In this document: positions 22,983 through 34,925 of the stretch, one piece after another
Position numbering within the stretch: position 1 is the first letter of the stretch
Layout of the letters: every line of letters starts with the position of its first letter
Source of the DNA: Phyto melanocephala
Lineage: Eukaryota > Arthropoda > Insecta > Diptera > Rhinophoridae
NCBI GenBank assembly: GCA_941918925.1
Contig: OW799233.1
Coordinates: 126,380,833 to 126,444,832 of the forward strand
Length of the DNA: 64,000 nucleotides
Reading direction: 5' to 3'
Made by a program: the position numbers and the translations under genes
Notes under the pieces: generated by a model
Told to the model about the DNA's origin: nothing
What the model saw: the letters and a program-made list of their open reading frames with translations, nothing else
Database searches by the model: none

Positions 22983-24656
22983 TATTATACCCGCCACCAA
23001 AAAAATTGTGGGGGTATATTCATTTTGTCATTCCGTTTGTAACACATCGAAATATCCATTTTAGACCCCATAAAGTATATAAATTCTGAATCAGGGTTTG
23101 ATTTGATGACGATCTAGCTATGTCCGTCCGTCTGTCCGTCTGTTGAAAGCACGATAGAGGTCACACCGAAGCTAGGGGGCTCAAATTTTGCCAGAATCTT
23201 TCTTATAGACAAGGTTGTTTGGTATTGAAAATGGGCTAAATCGGAATATTAGGAAGAGAATTATAGCTCGAAAAGTAAGAGTAGGTCGAAAAAACCGTGT
23301 TCTTCGAACATCGAATAAAATGAAATTGTGTCCAAACTCATTAACTTATAGTCATGAAACTCTGAGTATATATTTTCCGAGTCAAAGCAATATCTCTCTC
23401 CAAAAATTGCTTACATATATGCATTAGAAAAGGAGTTATAAATAAAAATTTACGAAAATTTATACCGCGCAGTGTATTTTTCAGTATATTTTAAATTTAA
23501 AACCTAATAAAACGGACAAAATTAGATGTACTACTCTGAGGCTTTTCTGTAACGGAAAATCAATGTGCCACGCCCACTTTTACGCCCACCTCCCATATAA
23601 CGTTTTAACTAAAATTCAAAACAACTTTGACACGCCTACTATAACGCCCACTTTTCACGTTATCTACCGGTAATGAAATTTAAAAGCTCATTAAACCGAT
23701 AAAATTCGAGGTATGATAAAATTTGCTACATATATCCTTCTAATCGATGTTATTGTTGTGCCAAAAAGTTTAAGTGACACGCCCACTTTAACGCCTACCT
23801 CCCATATAACGGTTTACCTTAAATTCATGTAATTTCTCTATTGACAGAAAATTTATTGACACACCTACTTTACCGCCCACTTTTATTGAAAGACTAAATT
23901 TACGAAAACATTTTACTATCATATCGAAGTTATTAAGGGTGATTAAATTTTAAGGGCCGATGTTGATTTTAAATAAAACACAAATTATTTAAGAAATTAT
24001 TATTTCTTTTTGTAATGATAATATTTGTATGGTTCAATTATGTATTCAACAAAATATCGGCCAAATGCCCCACCCCCCATCCTTGGCGCCACTCCACTAT
24101 CTGATGGTCCAAATTTTCAATGACAATGTTGATGCTCAATTGTTGGGCATGATGGGTCGAGGTTGGTTCCCATTCAACGAACTTAAAAGGCATTGAGAGA
24201 TGTTCTAACATTTTATACAGACCTGTTTTGCAGAAATTTAAATATTTTTTACAATTCTCCCGATTGTGGAAGAATTTAAACGATTATGTTGATCAAAACA
24301 ATTACGAAGTGCACAAAATGCATTTTGATTTGAACTCCCATTTTTTAAAAAAACCTGAATAACTTTAAAGCGTTGCTCATTTGCGTATCTTTCCAAGGAT
24401 CAAATTGAGTAAGTTTGAGATTAAGAAATGTTAAATGAAATGCAGAAATTAAAATTAAAGACTAGATCTAGTTCATCTTCAACATGGGCCCTTCAAATTT
24501 AACCACCCTCTACAAAGAAAGTGATACGTATTTTATTATAAAGAGATTATTCCATAGCGATTAACAAAATAATAAATATTGTGCTTTAAATGTACACAAA
24601 ATTGGTGGTGGGTTTAAAAGATTCGGCACAGCCGAATATAGTGGTCTTACTTGTTT
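22983..24656 (+). mobile_element. HINE-1 copy B
   Basis: It runs from TTATACCCGCCACCAA to the TTCGGCACAGCCGAA hairpin and GTCTTACTTGTTT. The GTCCGTCCGTCTGTCC tract lies near 23120, and two CCACGCCCAC blocks about 210 bases apart (near 23571 and 23781). It contains the mariner insertion at 23936-24510. ORFs inside it recur in other copies only because the DNA is repeated. Confidence 0.75.
23936..24510 (-). mobile_element. Mariner-derived insertion inside HINE-1 copy B
   Basis: Same insertion site, TA flanks (23934-23935, 24511-24512) and inverted ends (AGGGTGATTAAATTTTAAGG and the GGTTAAATTT complement) as in copy A, in the same orientation relative to the HINE. The helix-turn-helix remnant reads on the minus strand. 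About 575 bases; deletions differ from copy A. Confidence 0.75.
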
Positions 24657-25056
24657 ATATTTTTTTAATTTTTTGTTGATTCGTTAAGACATTTTAAGAT
24701 CTCAATTCAAAAATTTTGGTATTTTTCATTTAAAAATTTATTCACAAACCTGTGTTAAACCTAAAGCTTTAAAGGTAGCTGTTTAAGAAAAACTTTCTTA
24801 TTTATTTTCTGAAAGCTTATGAATTGGGCAGTCTATTAAACTCTGTCAGTCTGTCCGTCTGACCATCTGTCTGTGTGTATGTTGAAATCAATTTTTGAAG
24901 CTTCCCGACATTGCCTGAAATATTCGGGAGTAGATCGGTATTGAAAATCAGAAGCATCGGTACTTAAACAACTGAGATATGACCAAAAACCCACGGCCAC
25001 CTCGTTTTTTTACCACAAAAACAACATTACAACAACATACATACATACAAACGTGT

Positions 25057-25099
25057 ATACTGGTTAGAGAAAACGTGGCATCGAATCCCAGCTGAGCCC
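25057..25099 (+). repeat. tRNA-like motif inside HINE-2
   Basis: CTGGTTAGAG, then GGCATCGAATCCCAGCTGAGCC, recalls the D-loop/A-box and T-loop/B-box of a tRNA or tRNA-derived SINE. The spacing is far too short for a tRNA and no cloverleaf forms. The motif recurs in the copies at 41861-41900 (inverted) and 62065-62106. Confidence 0.35.
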
Positions 25100-25376
25100 A
25101 AAAAAAATTTTTTTTATTTTTTAATTTATATTTATATTTTTTTTAATTATTTTTTTTTCTTATTTTTTTAAAAATTTTTTTAATTTTTTTTTTAATTTTT
25201 TTTAAAATTTTTTTTTATTTTTTTTTTTAATTTTTTTATTTTTATTTATATATATTATTTATATTTTTATTATTTTTTAAAATTTTTTTTTTATATTTTT
25301 TTTTTTTTTTTGTTTAATTTTTTAAATTTTTTTTTTTATTTTTTTTTAATTTTTTTTATATTTTTTTAACGTACAT
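25088..25376. repeat. T-rich low-complexity tract
   Basis: Nearly pure T with scattered A, inside HINE-2. Equivalent tracts occur at about 62108-62309 and, inverted as an A-rich tract, at about 41690-41850. Confidence 0.85.
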
Positions 25377-25546
25377 ACCTAAATTTATAATTTTATAATG
25401 GGATGTTTTTATATATGTATGTTTTTTATATGTATGTACGTATTTCATATGAGATGAATGGTGATACAAACTATTGTTATTGCATGACTACACGTTGTGA
25501 AAGGTATATAAGATTCGGCACGGCCGATTATAGCACTCTTACTTGT

Positions 25547-28144
25547 TATACCCGCCACCAAAAAAATGGTGGGGGTATATTCATTTTGTCATTCCGTTTG
25601 TAACACATCGAAATATCCATTTTAGACCCCATAAAGTATATATATTCTGAATCGGGGTTTCATTTTATGACGATCTAGCTATGTCCGTCCGTCTGTCCGT
25701 CTGTCCGTCTGTTTGTCTGTCCGTATATTGAAAGACAAGGTTGTTTGGTATTGAAAATGGGCTAAATCGGAATATTAGGAAGAGAATTATAGCTCGAAAA
25801 GTAAGAGTAGGTCGAAAAAACCGTGTCTTTCGAACATCGAATAAAATGGAATTGTGTCCAAACGCCTTTACTCATGAAACTTCGAATATATATTTCCTGG
25901 GTAAAGACAATATTTTCTCCCGAAAATTGTCTAAATCTATGCATTCGGAGAGGAGTTATCGATCAAAATGTACGAAAATTTATACCGCACAGTGTATTTT
26001 TCGGTATATTTAAAAACAAAAACGTCATAAAAGCTACAAAATTGGATGTACGACTCTGAAATTTTGCACACTTTGCTTTTTGGTGACACGCTTTCTTGTA
26101 ACGGCAAATCGATGTGCCACGCCCACTTTTACGCCCACCTCCCATATAACGATTTACCTAAAATTCATACAATATCTCTATTAATAAAGATTTTGGAATA
26201 AAAAAGGCCTATATTGAAACACCTCAGTTGTACTCATTCGCAAAAATAACTTTGACACGCCTACTATAACGCCCACTTTTCACGTTATCTACCGTTAATG
26301 AAATTTAAACCGCTAAAATTAGAGGTATGATGATAAATTTTGCTACGTCTATCCCCCTAGGCAATTTCATTACTATGCCAAAAAATTAAGGTGCCACGCC
26401 CACTTTTACGCCCACCTCCCATATAACGTTTTACCTAAAATTCATATAATTTCTCTATTAATAAAGATTTTGGAATAATAAAGGACTATATTGAAACACC
26501 TCAGTTGTACCCATTAGCAAAAGCAACTTTGACACGCCTACCATAACGCCCACTTTCACTTTTGAATGATGTCCAGACGCATAAACGTAGTCATGAAACT
26601 TCGAATATATATTTATCGAGTCAAAAGAATATTTTTCCCTGAAAATCGCTTAAATCTATGAATTAGGAAAAGAGTTATAGATTAAAATGTACGAAAGCTT
26701 ATACCGCACAGTGTATATTTCAAATTTAAAACGTAATAAAACTGACAAAACTATATGTACGACACTGAAATTTTGCAAACATGGTTTTTTGGTCAAAGTC
26801 TTCGTTATAACGGAAAATAGATGTGCCACGCACACTTTTTTCCTTAAATTTTTATAAAAATATATTAGTCATATATAAATATTAGCATATATTCATCTTA
26901 CGTACTGTAGCTAAATATAAGATAAAGATGATGAGTTAGATGACTCTACTAGCAACTACTAGATGGCATGCTAACAACTTATGCTTATGTTCTCCTGAAG
27001 TTATGCTCTATTAAAAATGGGAAATTAGGAAATTTTTGACCTAAGTCAAAAAAAATTATCTCTAAACATTATAAACAATTTATTTTCGTGTACTAATGGC
27101 TAACAAATTTTAAAATTATACAAAACTTATTTCGTTTGAAAATCTTTTAAAAGCAAAATGTTATAGAAGTTTAAAAATGAAAATCTTACTAATAAATTTC
27201 CCGTTTTAGAAAAATGCAGAGAATGTATATTTTAAATCACCCTGTGGCCCTTAAAATTTAACCTTAAGTTCACTTTCTTCCTCTTAAATTCATGTAAATT
27301 CTCTATGAATAAAGATTTTGGAATACTAAAGGACTATATTGAAATATCTAAGTTATGTTTATTAGCAGAAACTTTATTGACACGCGTATTTTAACGGCCA
27401 CTTTCATTGAAAGACTAAATTTACGAAAACATTTTACTAGCATACCGAAGTTATAATGGCTGGTTTAATTTTAAGGGACTATGTTGATTTTGAATAAAAT
27501 TATTATGAAATTATTATCATTTATTTTTATAATGATAATATTTGTATGCTTCAATTATGTATGGAACAAAATATCGGCCAAATGGCCCCCCAACCTAGGC
27601 GGCACACCACGATCCGATAGTCCATATTTTCAATGACACTGTTGATGCTCAATTGTTGGGCACGATGATGAGTCGAGGTTGCTTGCTCTTTTGCCACGTT
27701 ATCATACAGACCTGCTTTGCAGACATTTAAATATTTTTTACAATTCTCACGATTGTGGACGAATTCGGACGATTATGTTGACCAAAAAAATCACGAAGTG
27801 CACAAAATGCATTTTGATTTGAACGCCCATTTTTACAAAAATCTTTAGTATTTAAAAGCGTTGCTCGATTGCGTATCTTTCCACGGTTCAAATTGAGTTA
27901 GTCTGAGATTGAGAAATGTCAAATGAAATACAAGAAAAAAGTTGAAGGTTAGATGTGGTTCACCTTAAACATGGGCACTTAAAATTTAACCACCCTCTAC
28001 AAAGAAAGTGATACATATTTTATTATAAAGAGATTATTCTATAGCGATTAACAAAATGATAAATATTGTGCTTTATATGTACACAAAATTGGTGGTGTGT
28101 ATAAAAGATTCGGCACAGCCGAATATAGTGCTCTTACTTGTTTT
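25547..28144 (+). mobile_element. HINE-1 copy C
   Basis: The longest copy, about 2.6 kb, abutting HINE-2 head to tail. It has the usual start with hairpin CCACCAAAAAAATGGTGG, a (GTCY)n tract near 25685-25725, two tandem CCACGCCCAC units about 275 bases apart (26117 and 26391), and a second partial copy of the 5' body (26575-26830). An extra AT-rich segment lies at about 26840-27265, which copy D lacks. The mariner insertion at 27454-27997 and the 3' hairpin complete it. Confidence 0.75.
27454..27997 (-). mobile_element. Mariner-derived insertion inside HINE-1 copy C
   Basis: Same site and orientation as in copies A, B, D and E. The left end is diverged (GGCTGGTTTAATTTTAAGG) and the right end reads AAAATTTAACCACCCTC before TA. 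The transposase remnant is more decayed. Confidence 0.7.
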
Positions 28145-29854
28145 TTTATTAATATTAGACATGTAGTCACCTTAACTTACGGACATAAACACACATCCAA
28201 AATATATAGCTTAGATATCTATGTATGTATGTTTGTTTTTATGTGTGTAAATATTTAAAACAGAAAAATACACGTTGTGATTGTTATTACGACATTTTGT
28301 AAATATTTATTTGTTTTTGAAAAAAATAAAAACTTACGCGTAAATACGTTTCAACATAATTATTTGTTTTTTTTTAATTTTGGTTAAGGAAATTGTTATT
28401 CTAATGCACGGCATGTGGAATTTAAATTTTTCATCACTATAAAAATTTATACCTTTTTATCTTGGTGTGAGCGACCTCAGAATTTCTTTGGAATTGTGTT
28501 AATATTTAATGTTATGCAGACAGTAGGTATACTGTGGGTTTATTTAGTGCTTTTATAAATTCTGTAGCTAAAAGGAATAACTGTTTAAGTTGACATTAAA
28601 CAAAATTTTGTTTTAAATTATAACTTATTTTAAATTATACAAAAACCGATGTTCTTTTAAATAATCACACCTCAGAGTGCTTGTAGTTACTTATATTTGA
28701 ACGGAAAATAATTTGTAAAAATTAAACAAAAATTCTTTAATTAATTAACTGAAAAACGATAAAATCAGACATAAGCAGTTTTTCCTTATAACCACAGAAT
28801 TATATTTTTTTTTTTTAAGTTTTTAAAAGAATTTTGTACACAAACAATTATTTTTAAGATCATTGTTGGATTTTTTTGTAATACACGATATCCGGAGCCA
28901 TAGGAGCTTTTAAACGGATTCTTTTAAAAAGTATTTCTTTCAATTTCTAAAAAAAACATTTCAAACTAAGATTATCTTTAAAGATTCAACTATGATTTTT
29001 AATTAATTTATATGTGGCCAATAGTGAAAACTACCGTATATTCATGTAATGAATATACAATCCGAATGATAATATGCCGACATTATTTCTGCTTTTAATT
29101 CCATTTGGTATTTCGGAAAAAGCAATAAAAAATTATGTATTTTCTACTATAGTATTTTAAACTTTATCTCATTTTACATTACAAAACATTACAAATTTAT
29201 TAAGTAGTACATTTCAAAAGCGAAACATGTTAACTGCTTTTAACATCTGTGTTGTTTGTCGTTATTATTCTTGCCACGTGAAAGTTTTAAATTTCTTTGC
29301 AACAAGTTTGCGAAGCATTACTAATATAAATTGTACAAGAATAATGGAAAAAGACGTGGATTTAAGTACACGTTCGAGCATAAAAGTTAACAAATCTATT
29401 TATAACCATTTTTTTATATTTTTTCTTAATTTTGTAAACCGTTATTTATAGCAAACAGTTCTTATCTTCATTAAGATTGTATAAGATTATATAAGATTGT
29501 TGTAAATATATGATAATAACTTAGTGAGGACATATATTTTTATAACAAGTGATATTCTGTATTCTATTATTTTTATTATAATTAATATTAAACAAGTTGA
29601 GACCTTAAATGTAAATCCCAAATCTTTGTTAAAAACTATTCAAGCTGCCATTTGCTTTAGACACCATCTTTGATTTGGATTTTTATATATGACGAAATAC
29701 ATTCTACTTGTCAAGCAATATTATCTTATAGCAGTTTCGGGTTTTCTTAGAATCATTTGCGGTACGTCATTTGTTTAAAACGCAATCTTGGGTTAGAATT
29801 ATTTTATAGCTTACGATAGTTTTCTAGCGAAAGCCCTCTTATTTGATACTTATA
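28145..29854. other. AT-rich non-coding DNA, no gene seen
   Basis: About 1.7 kb without recognised elements. The 74-codon plus-strand ORF at 29227-29451 shows no domain and typical AT-driven composition. Confidence 0.5.
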
Positions 29855-30219
29855 CAAGGCTGGCCAAAAGAAATAACCTAATTGGAAGATGCTCTTATTT
29901 TTGCAAATTGCGGCAGTGGACGATTTTTTTTACCAAAATCACAAAAAGCCAGAGACCCTGGAAGCTTTCATGGACAAAATTCGACAAGAGTGCGATAATT
30001 TGTCGTCCGAAGTTCTCGCCGAAGTGATTAAAAATGCGATAAAATGAGTGCGTATAGCAATCAGTTGTGACAGCGCCCATTTGACCGATATCATCTTCTC
30101 GATTTGACCAAAAAACTCCAAAGGTTCAAATAAACACAATCAAAAAACATAATCGAAGATTTTCATTGGAAAAAAAAGCGAACCAAACAACATCGGATGA
30201 CTTCTTTTGGCCCACCTTG
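29855..30219 (+). mobile_element. Mariner element, internally deleted, C-terminal relic
   Basis: 365 bases with inverted ends CAAGGCTGGCCAAAAGAA / CAAGGTGGGCCAAAAGAA, flanked by TA (29853-29854, 30220-30221). About 29936-30110 reads NKPETLEAFMDKIRQECDN-type sequence, then LSSEVLAEVIKNAIK, then ISCDSAHLTDIIFS, the last part of a mariner transposase. It has in-frame stops and lacks the DNA-binding and catalytic parts. Confidence 0.82.
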
Positions 30220-30221
30220 TA

Positions 30222-30840
30222 TTAGGGAGGGTAAAACAATTTTAATCTGAAATTTTTTTTTTGGGCGATTAATCTTGCAGTTAGAAAGAAGTGTTACTAA
30301 ATAATTACATTTAGCACGGTTTAAAGAAGAAACACCTTCTTATAAGCAATTTGTTAATACATGTTAATTTATCACAATATTGAACATTAAAAGTTAAATT
30401 ATGTAAAGAGCGCCAATGTTTCTCAATTTGCAAGTTTTCATTTGATATAAGTATGCTATCAGTTCTATTTCTTGTTCAGTTTTGTTCTGTTTTCAATATT
30501 TTTAGCCTGTAGCATATTTCTGTAAGTATGTATTTCATAATAAGAGATTTATTACAAAACACTATTTTAAATGTAATTAAATTGCTTGTGACCCATTTGT
30601 ATCACGTTTCTGCACATATTTAATATATACTATTTATGATTGATATTCTGGTGTTATTGTCAAGTCTTAAAGTTAAACGGAAGCCTAAAGGACTTCTTCT
30701 TGATCGGATTATTCAAAAGTTGCAATCAAAAACTGTTTTATAATACACCTAAAATAAGAAAAATGCTTGCTGTATTTATAATAGTAAAAATTGGAAAATT
30801 AGTAAGGAGGGATATTATAAAAAATATAATGAATACAATT
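30222..30840. other. AT-rich non-coding DNA, no gene seen
   Basis: No recognised element. An open frame (30640-30879) runs into the foldback element that follows and is not supported as a gene. Confidence 0.5.
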
Positions 30841-31248
30841 CCAGCAAAAATTACTGCATACCCGGAAGCAGGTTTGTAAGGGAGAGATAAATGTACTCTC
30901 CTTTCCCAACCTGCTTCAGGAAGGCATGATTTTTATATGAGATGTCCCACTTGGTAGGGCTCTTTGATGCTCTAATTATTTGCTATTTTCACGCCTGATT
31001 AATGCAGTAATATCATATCTCTTTTATGTATTTTTAAGAACTACAGTAAAGAGAGGTAATCATTCGCCTACATTCCTGCATCTTCGTAAGCGAGAGAAGT
31101 TGCAGTAAGTTATTTTGTAAAAAATTTAATATTTTTAATAAAAATTTCTGACTTCCATTTATAGCACCCTCGAATGCGCTCTAATATTGCGCTACAAGAA
31201 GGCATGATTTTTTTTACTGCTTACCGGTACAAAAAAAATTTTTGCTGG
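30841..31248. repeat. Foldback/MITE-like element with strong hairpins
   Basis: 408 bases bounded by CCAGCAAAAATT and its exact inverse AATTTTTGCTGG; similarity between the ends extends inward over about 32 bases (TACC.GG.AAGCAG shared). Inside are a 22-base-pair hairpin at 30865-30917 (9-base loop, two mismatches and one wobble) and a smaller one near 31077-31106 (CTGCATCTTC/GAAGTTGCAG). No target-site duplication is clear, so the superfamily is unknown. Confidence 0.55.
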
Positions 31249-31396
31249 GATGCAACAAAACTGCAGGTTACACACTTTTTTCAATTCCCTAAAATGGGTA
31301 TCTAGTATGAGTATATATTTATGTAAATATCCCTAAGAAAATTTTAATTTGAGACGAATATAACATGAATATAAAATAGAATATTGCAGTGAATTT

Positions 31397-32200
31397 GTCT
31401 ACCCTTCACTTGTGATACCAAGGGTATAGATATCTTCATTACTCCATTTGTAATTTCTAATTTTTATTCCCAAAAATCCACCAATCGACAAAGTTGTAGG
31501 CCAAAATTATTTGTAGAAAAAATTTTTTTTATTATTCCTTAATAATAATTATTTATTAGACACGCTGCTGACACCAAATCCAAAGACGTATTCTTAAAAA
31601 TTATTTTTGAACTAACAAATCAGAAACTAGCAAATCGGTTCGAAACTTAACTCAATAATGCGTGACTCTACAAAAATTTATTTGTATTTTTTTATTTTTT
31701 GTAAGTGTATATGAAGAAAGGTTTTTCCTTCACCAAAAAAAAGTTTAAATCTAAAACATGCACAACAAATTTCTCTTATTTTATTTTAGTAGCACTTTAC
31801 TAAAAATATATTTGCATTAATAGTTATTTGATATTGAATTTTTGAAGGTACCCGCGTACATTGCCATGCTTTTATTCCAAATAATTTTTAAACCAAAAAA
31901 AAAAAAAAAATGATAATTTAAAACTTAGTAAAAGTAAAAAGTTCTAAAAAAAGATAAAATACGTGGATCATCTGTTTTTAAAAATAAAAGAAATTAAGCG
32001 GAAAACGCTAAAGGTGCCCGGATACCTTGCCATTTACATCAGGATTAAACGAAAATGCTTGACCATTAGAAATGGACAATTATGAAAAAGTTGTAACTTA
32101 AGATAGCGTAAAAAAATAAACGAAAATTTTTTTGTAATGAATGTAATGGAGTGTTAGTAGAAAAAGACCTTTTACAATCCCTTTGAGTGGGCTCTTAATT
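31397..32200 (+). mobile_element. Old, diverged HINE copy (TATACCCTTCAC group)
   Basis: Starts CTACCCTTCACTTGTG with CAAGGGTATAGAT, then TCCATTTGTAATTTC, as at 41331. Blocks on GACACCAAATCCAAAG and AAATCGGTTCGAAAC match the copies at 18776 and, inverted, 43000. The 3' end is not clear; the end coordinate is approximate. Confidence 0.45.
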
Positions 32201-33809
32201 TTTAGAGTAAAAAATAGGCGTGCTTTCATCACATTTTTAAATTTATTATTTTCATAAAAGACATTAGGCTTTGTGCCGGTTTAAATTTGTTTATACAAAT
32301 TTTGAAACATAATCCTGGAAAATTTCAAGATTTACAATAAATACAATAAATATTGTGCCTTAATTATTAGAAGTAACATTCTAATCTTTTCTACGTCTTA
32401 TATTAAATGACGTATTTATATTTAATGGTTAGAAAATAGTGGCATTTAGAATAAATATTTATGTTTACTTCGATCAAGAAATGTAATTACGATATACTTA
32501 ATACTTTACTTTAGTTATTATAAAGCAAATTCCATTGAAATGACTAAAACATTCCAATATATTTTTAAGCAGTACTTACTACTTCTTATTTGCAGAATTA
32601 AAGTACTACCACTACTACACTCCAACTATTCTTATAATTTATGAAAAAGAAAAATAATTTTTTTTCTTTTTCACTTTTACGTGTCTTGGCAAAATACACA
32701 TAATTAATAATACTTTCCCTCCTTTGTTGTTCACTTGGCTGGTTGGCTGTATATGGGTTGGTGTTTTATTATTAATATTATTAACTAAAGTAGATGACAA
32801 ATTTAACGAATGTTATCATAAATTTAACCATGTTATTTCTTTTCTCATGAAAGAAGCGAAAAAATACTGCACACATTTTTAAAATTGTACTTAACGACAT
32901 ACTTGGCGTACTTTTATTTAAACTGGTGTTTTTAATAAACCACCCTACAGTTCTGAATACAATACAGAATATACAGAAATACAGATCAAATTACCGACCA
33001 CCCGTTTTTGAAAACTTTTCTAAACGCTTCACAGAAATTGCAAATAGACGTTTATAAGTTTATAATTAAATTTTTAATTTAATTTACTATCCCATAAGAT
33101 ATAGGTTTTCTGAATTCTTATATCTAAAAAAGGCGATTTAGTTTAAACGTCCATCTGTCCGTCAGTCTGTCTGTCTGTCTGTCCGTATGAGCATTGAAAT
33201 CAACTTTTTTTAAGCCGCACTTACATATCTCTCAAAACCAGTTTTTGAAAAATTCTTTCGAAAATTTCGCTATTGAAAACGAGCAATTTGAACCCATTAG
33301 CGGCTAAGGTATTAAAAAAAAAATTACGTATTCCTCTGTTACAGTAAACAAAGTTAAGCTCTGCACCTCCCATATATATTTTTATCCATTTTTGGAATGT
33401 TACTTTACGATATACATTTAAGAATATTTATAGAAAATATTAAATGTATTGGTCCATTACCCGATATTGAAAAAAATATTGGCCAAACTGTGAGATTTGT
33501 ATTGAGCTGGCAGCAGACAAATTTAATTTAAAAACAACAAAAGAATAAAGCAAGCGGTCGCTGATACATATTGTATATATGTATGTATGAACAAACTGTT
33601 TGGATTTTGTTAAAGATGTTATATTTTGTCATGCTAATATTGGGTGATTCATAGTGAAGATTGACTTGCAATAGGATTCTTTTGATAGACCACATAAAGT
33701 AAAGCATCAGTATCATGCGGCGAGTCATCGTCGAAAGATTCACACCTGTTGTGGTCTTAAAATTTTTCAGTTGTATTACGAAAAACTGCGTTACATGAGA
33801 AACGTTTCA
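32201..33809. other. AT-rich DNA with a HINE fragment
   Basis: Mostly featureless. About 33095-33220 carries TTTTCTGAATTCTTAT, a GTCCGTCAGTCTGTCTG tract and GAAATCAACTTTTTT, a fragment of the TATACCCTTCAC group. No gene recognised. Confidence 0.45.
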
Positions 33810-34120
33810 TTGGTATTTTATACTGAATATGCTACGAGCCATACAGGTCTTGTAATAATGGACTTGTAGAAAAATTATTTCGGGAAGCACTTTATTTCAC
33901 GTTTATTAGACACCTACATCCTGCGATATCACACTTTTGGACCAATTTCTCCGGGATATGTAAAGTATGAGGTCTTCAGGTATAAACCAGCCACAATTAA
34001 AGCTTTGAAAGGCAACATTACACGTATTATTAACGAGATAACAGTCGTAATGCTTGAAGCAGTCGCGTGATCACCTCAGACGTAGTCATGTACAACTTTA
34101 GCATGATATAGTTTTCAAAT
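33810..34120 (+). pseudogene. Mariner transposase C-terminal relic
   Basis: Read across frames: an ATSHT block (catalytic site 2), FGKHFISR, PTSCDITLLDQFLR (catalytic site 3 aspartate region), VKYEVF, KPATIKALKGNITRIINEI, and a tail HDIVFK. These match the order of the C-terminal half of a mariner transposase. Frameshifts and stops are frequent. The residue at the second catalytic position appears to be E rather than D. The ends of the element were not found. Confidence 0.65.
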
Positions 34121-34603
34121 AGTAAAAGCCATAAAATGTTCTTTTAACCGAAAAGAAAAGTTTTTAAATTCAAATTTGTAATGCAGACTTCATCAAGTGT
34201 TTTGCTGAATTTACGAAGGTTTTCCTCTATTCACTGTACGTCGCGCGAACCTGAGCACACACACAAAGTACATCATGACATACCATGAATTAACAAATCA
34301 TAAAGAAAGATAGTGTAAATGAAAGGGAGATTTAAGAAAACTTATTTCACAAGCAACTTAAATATCAACAGAAAACAGATATACAAGTTCATTGTCAATC
34401 AAATGCTTTAGTTATTTCAATCATAATTTTCTTTGGTGGTTATACAATTTCTATTGCAAGAATCATAATTTCTTAGGTCAGCCCTATATAATGATATTTC
34501 GAAATAAAATTCTATAGATATAAAAATAAATTTCTACTACAACAACTAAACTATACGTTTGGAGATAATTCTGATACAACCGATACTGTCTTCTCTGTTT
34601 ATA

Positions 34604-34847
34604 ATTCCGTTGCTTGGAGCTAAAAGGGTCAATGTCACTTTTTTGCTCTTTTGAGTTAATCATTGCATTAGATTTGTTTTCTTGCTATATTTTATTATGG
34701 TAAAACCGCAAAAGAACAAGAACAGCTTCATAAATAAAATGCTGGTAAATGTCACTATGAAAGCACCTATAAAAGTTTAAGTTCAATTCCAATTTTCTCA
34801 AAAGTAAATATTTTGACATTGGCCCTTTTAGCTCCAAGCCACAGAAT
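34604..34847 (+). mobile_element. Two-copy MITE, copy 1
   Basis: 244 bases flanked by TA (34602-34603, 34848-34849) with about 34-base inverted ends containing GCTTGGAGCTAAAAGGG.CAATGTCA. The interior, non-coding, matches the copy at 54272-54511 in reverse orientation. TA target sites suggest mobilisation by a Tc1/mariner-type transposase. I know no name for it. Confidence 0.8.
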
Positions 34848-34865
34848 TATAATTAAATATGTTTA

Positions 34866-34925
34866 CTTTTGTCAAGGGTATATAAGGTTCAACACAGTCA
34901 AATATAGTGCTCTTACTTGTTTTAA
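34866..34925 (+). mobile_element. Solo HINE 3' terminus
   Basis: AAGGGTATATAAGGTTCAACACAGTC and then AAATATAGTGCTCTTACTTGTTTT match the 3' ends of HINE-1 and HINE-2, but the hairpin has mutated and no HINE body is recognisable upstream. Confidence 0.55.

Larger units (their letters stand above)
24812..25546 (+). mobile_element. HINE-2 copy, 5' truncated
   Basis: It begins within the family at TTTTCTGAAAGCTTATGAATT, continues through a GTCTGTCCGTCTG tract, a CCACCTCGTTTTTT block, a tRNA-like motif (25057-25099) and a 290-base T-rich tract. It ends AGATTCGGCACGGCCGATTATAGC with ACTCTTACTTGT, directly joined to HINE-1 copy C. Confidence 0.65.

Noticed and set aside
23215..23427. ORF beginning MFGIENGLNRNIRKR, repeated at 25741 and 36423-36653
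   Set aside because: It recurs only because it lies in the same HINE-1 segment. The frames break at different places between copies and another frame is equally open, so there is no sign of a conserved protein.
25057..25099. Possible tRNA gene
   Set aside because: The A- and B-box-like words are only about 10 bases apart and no cloverleaf can form.
25762..26145. Overlapping ORFs on both strands within HINE-1 copy C
   Set aside because: They are shadows of one repeat; their equivalents in copy D are cut at different points.
29227..29451. 74-codon ORF with a cysteine-rich start
   Set aside because: The cysteines are not in a recognisable zinc or disulphide pattern and no splice or transcript signal accompanies it.
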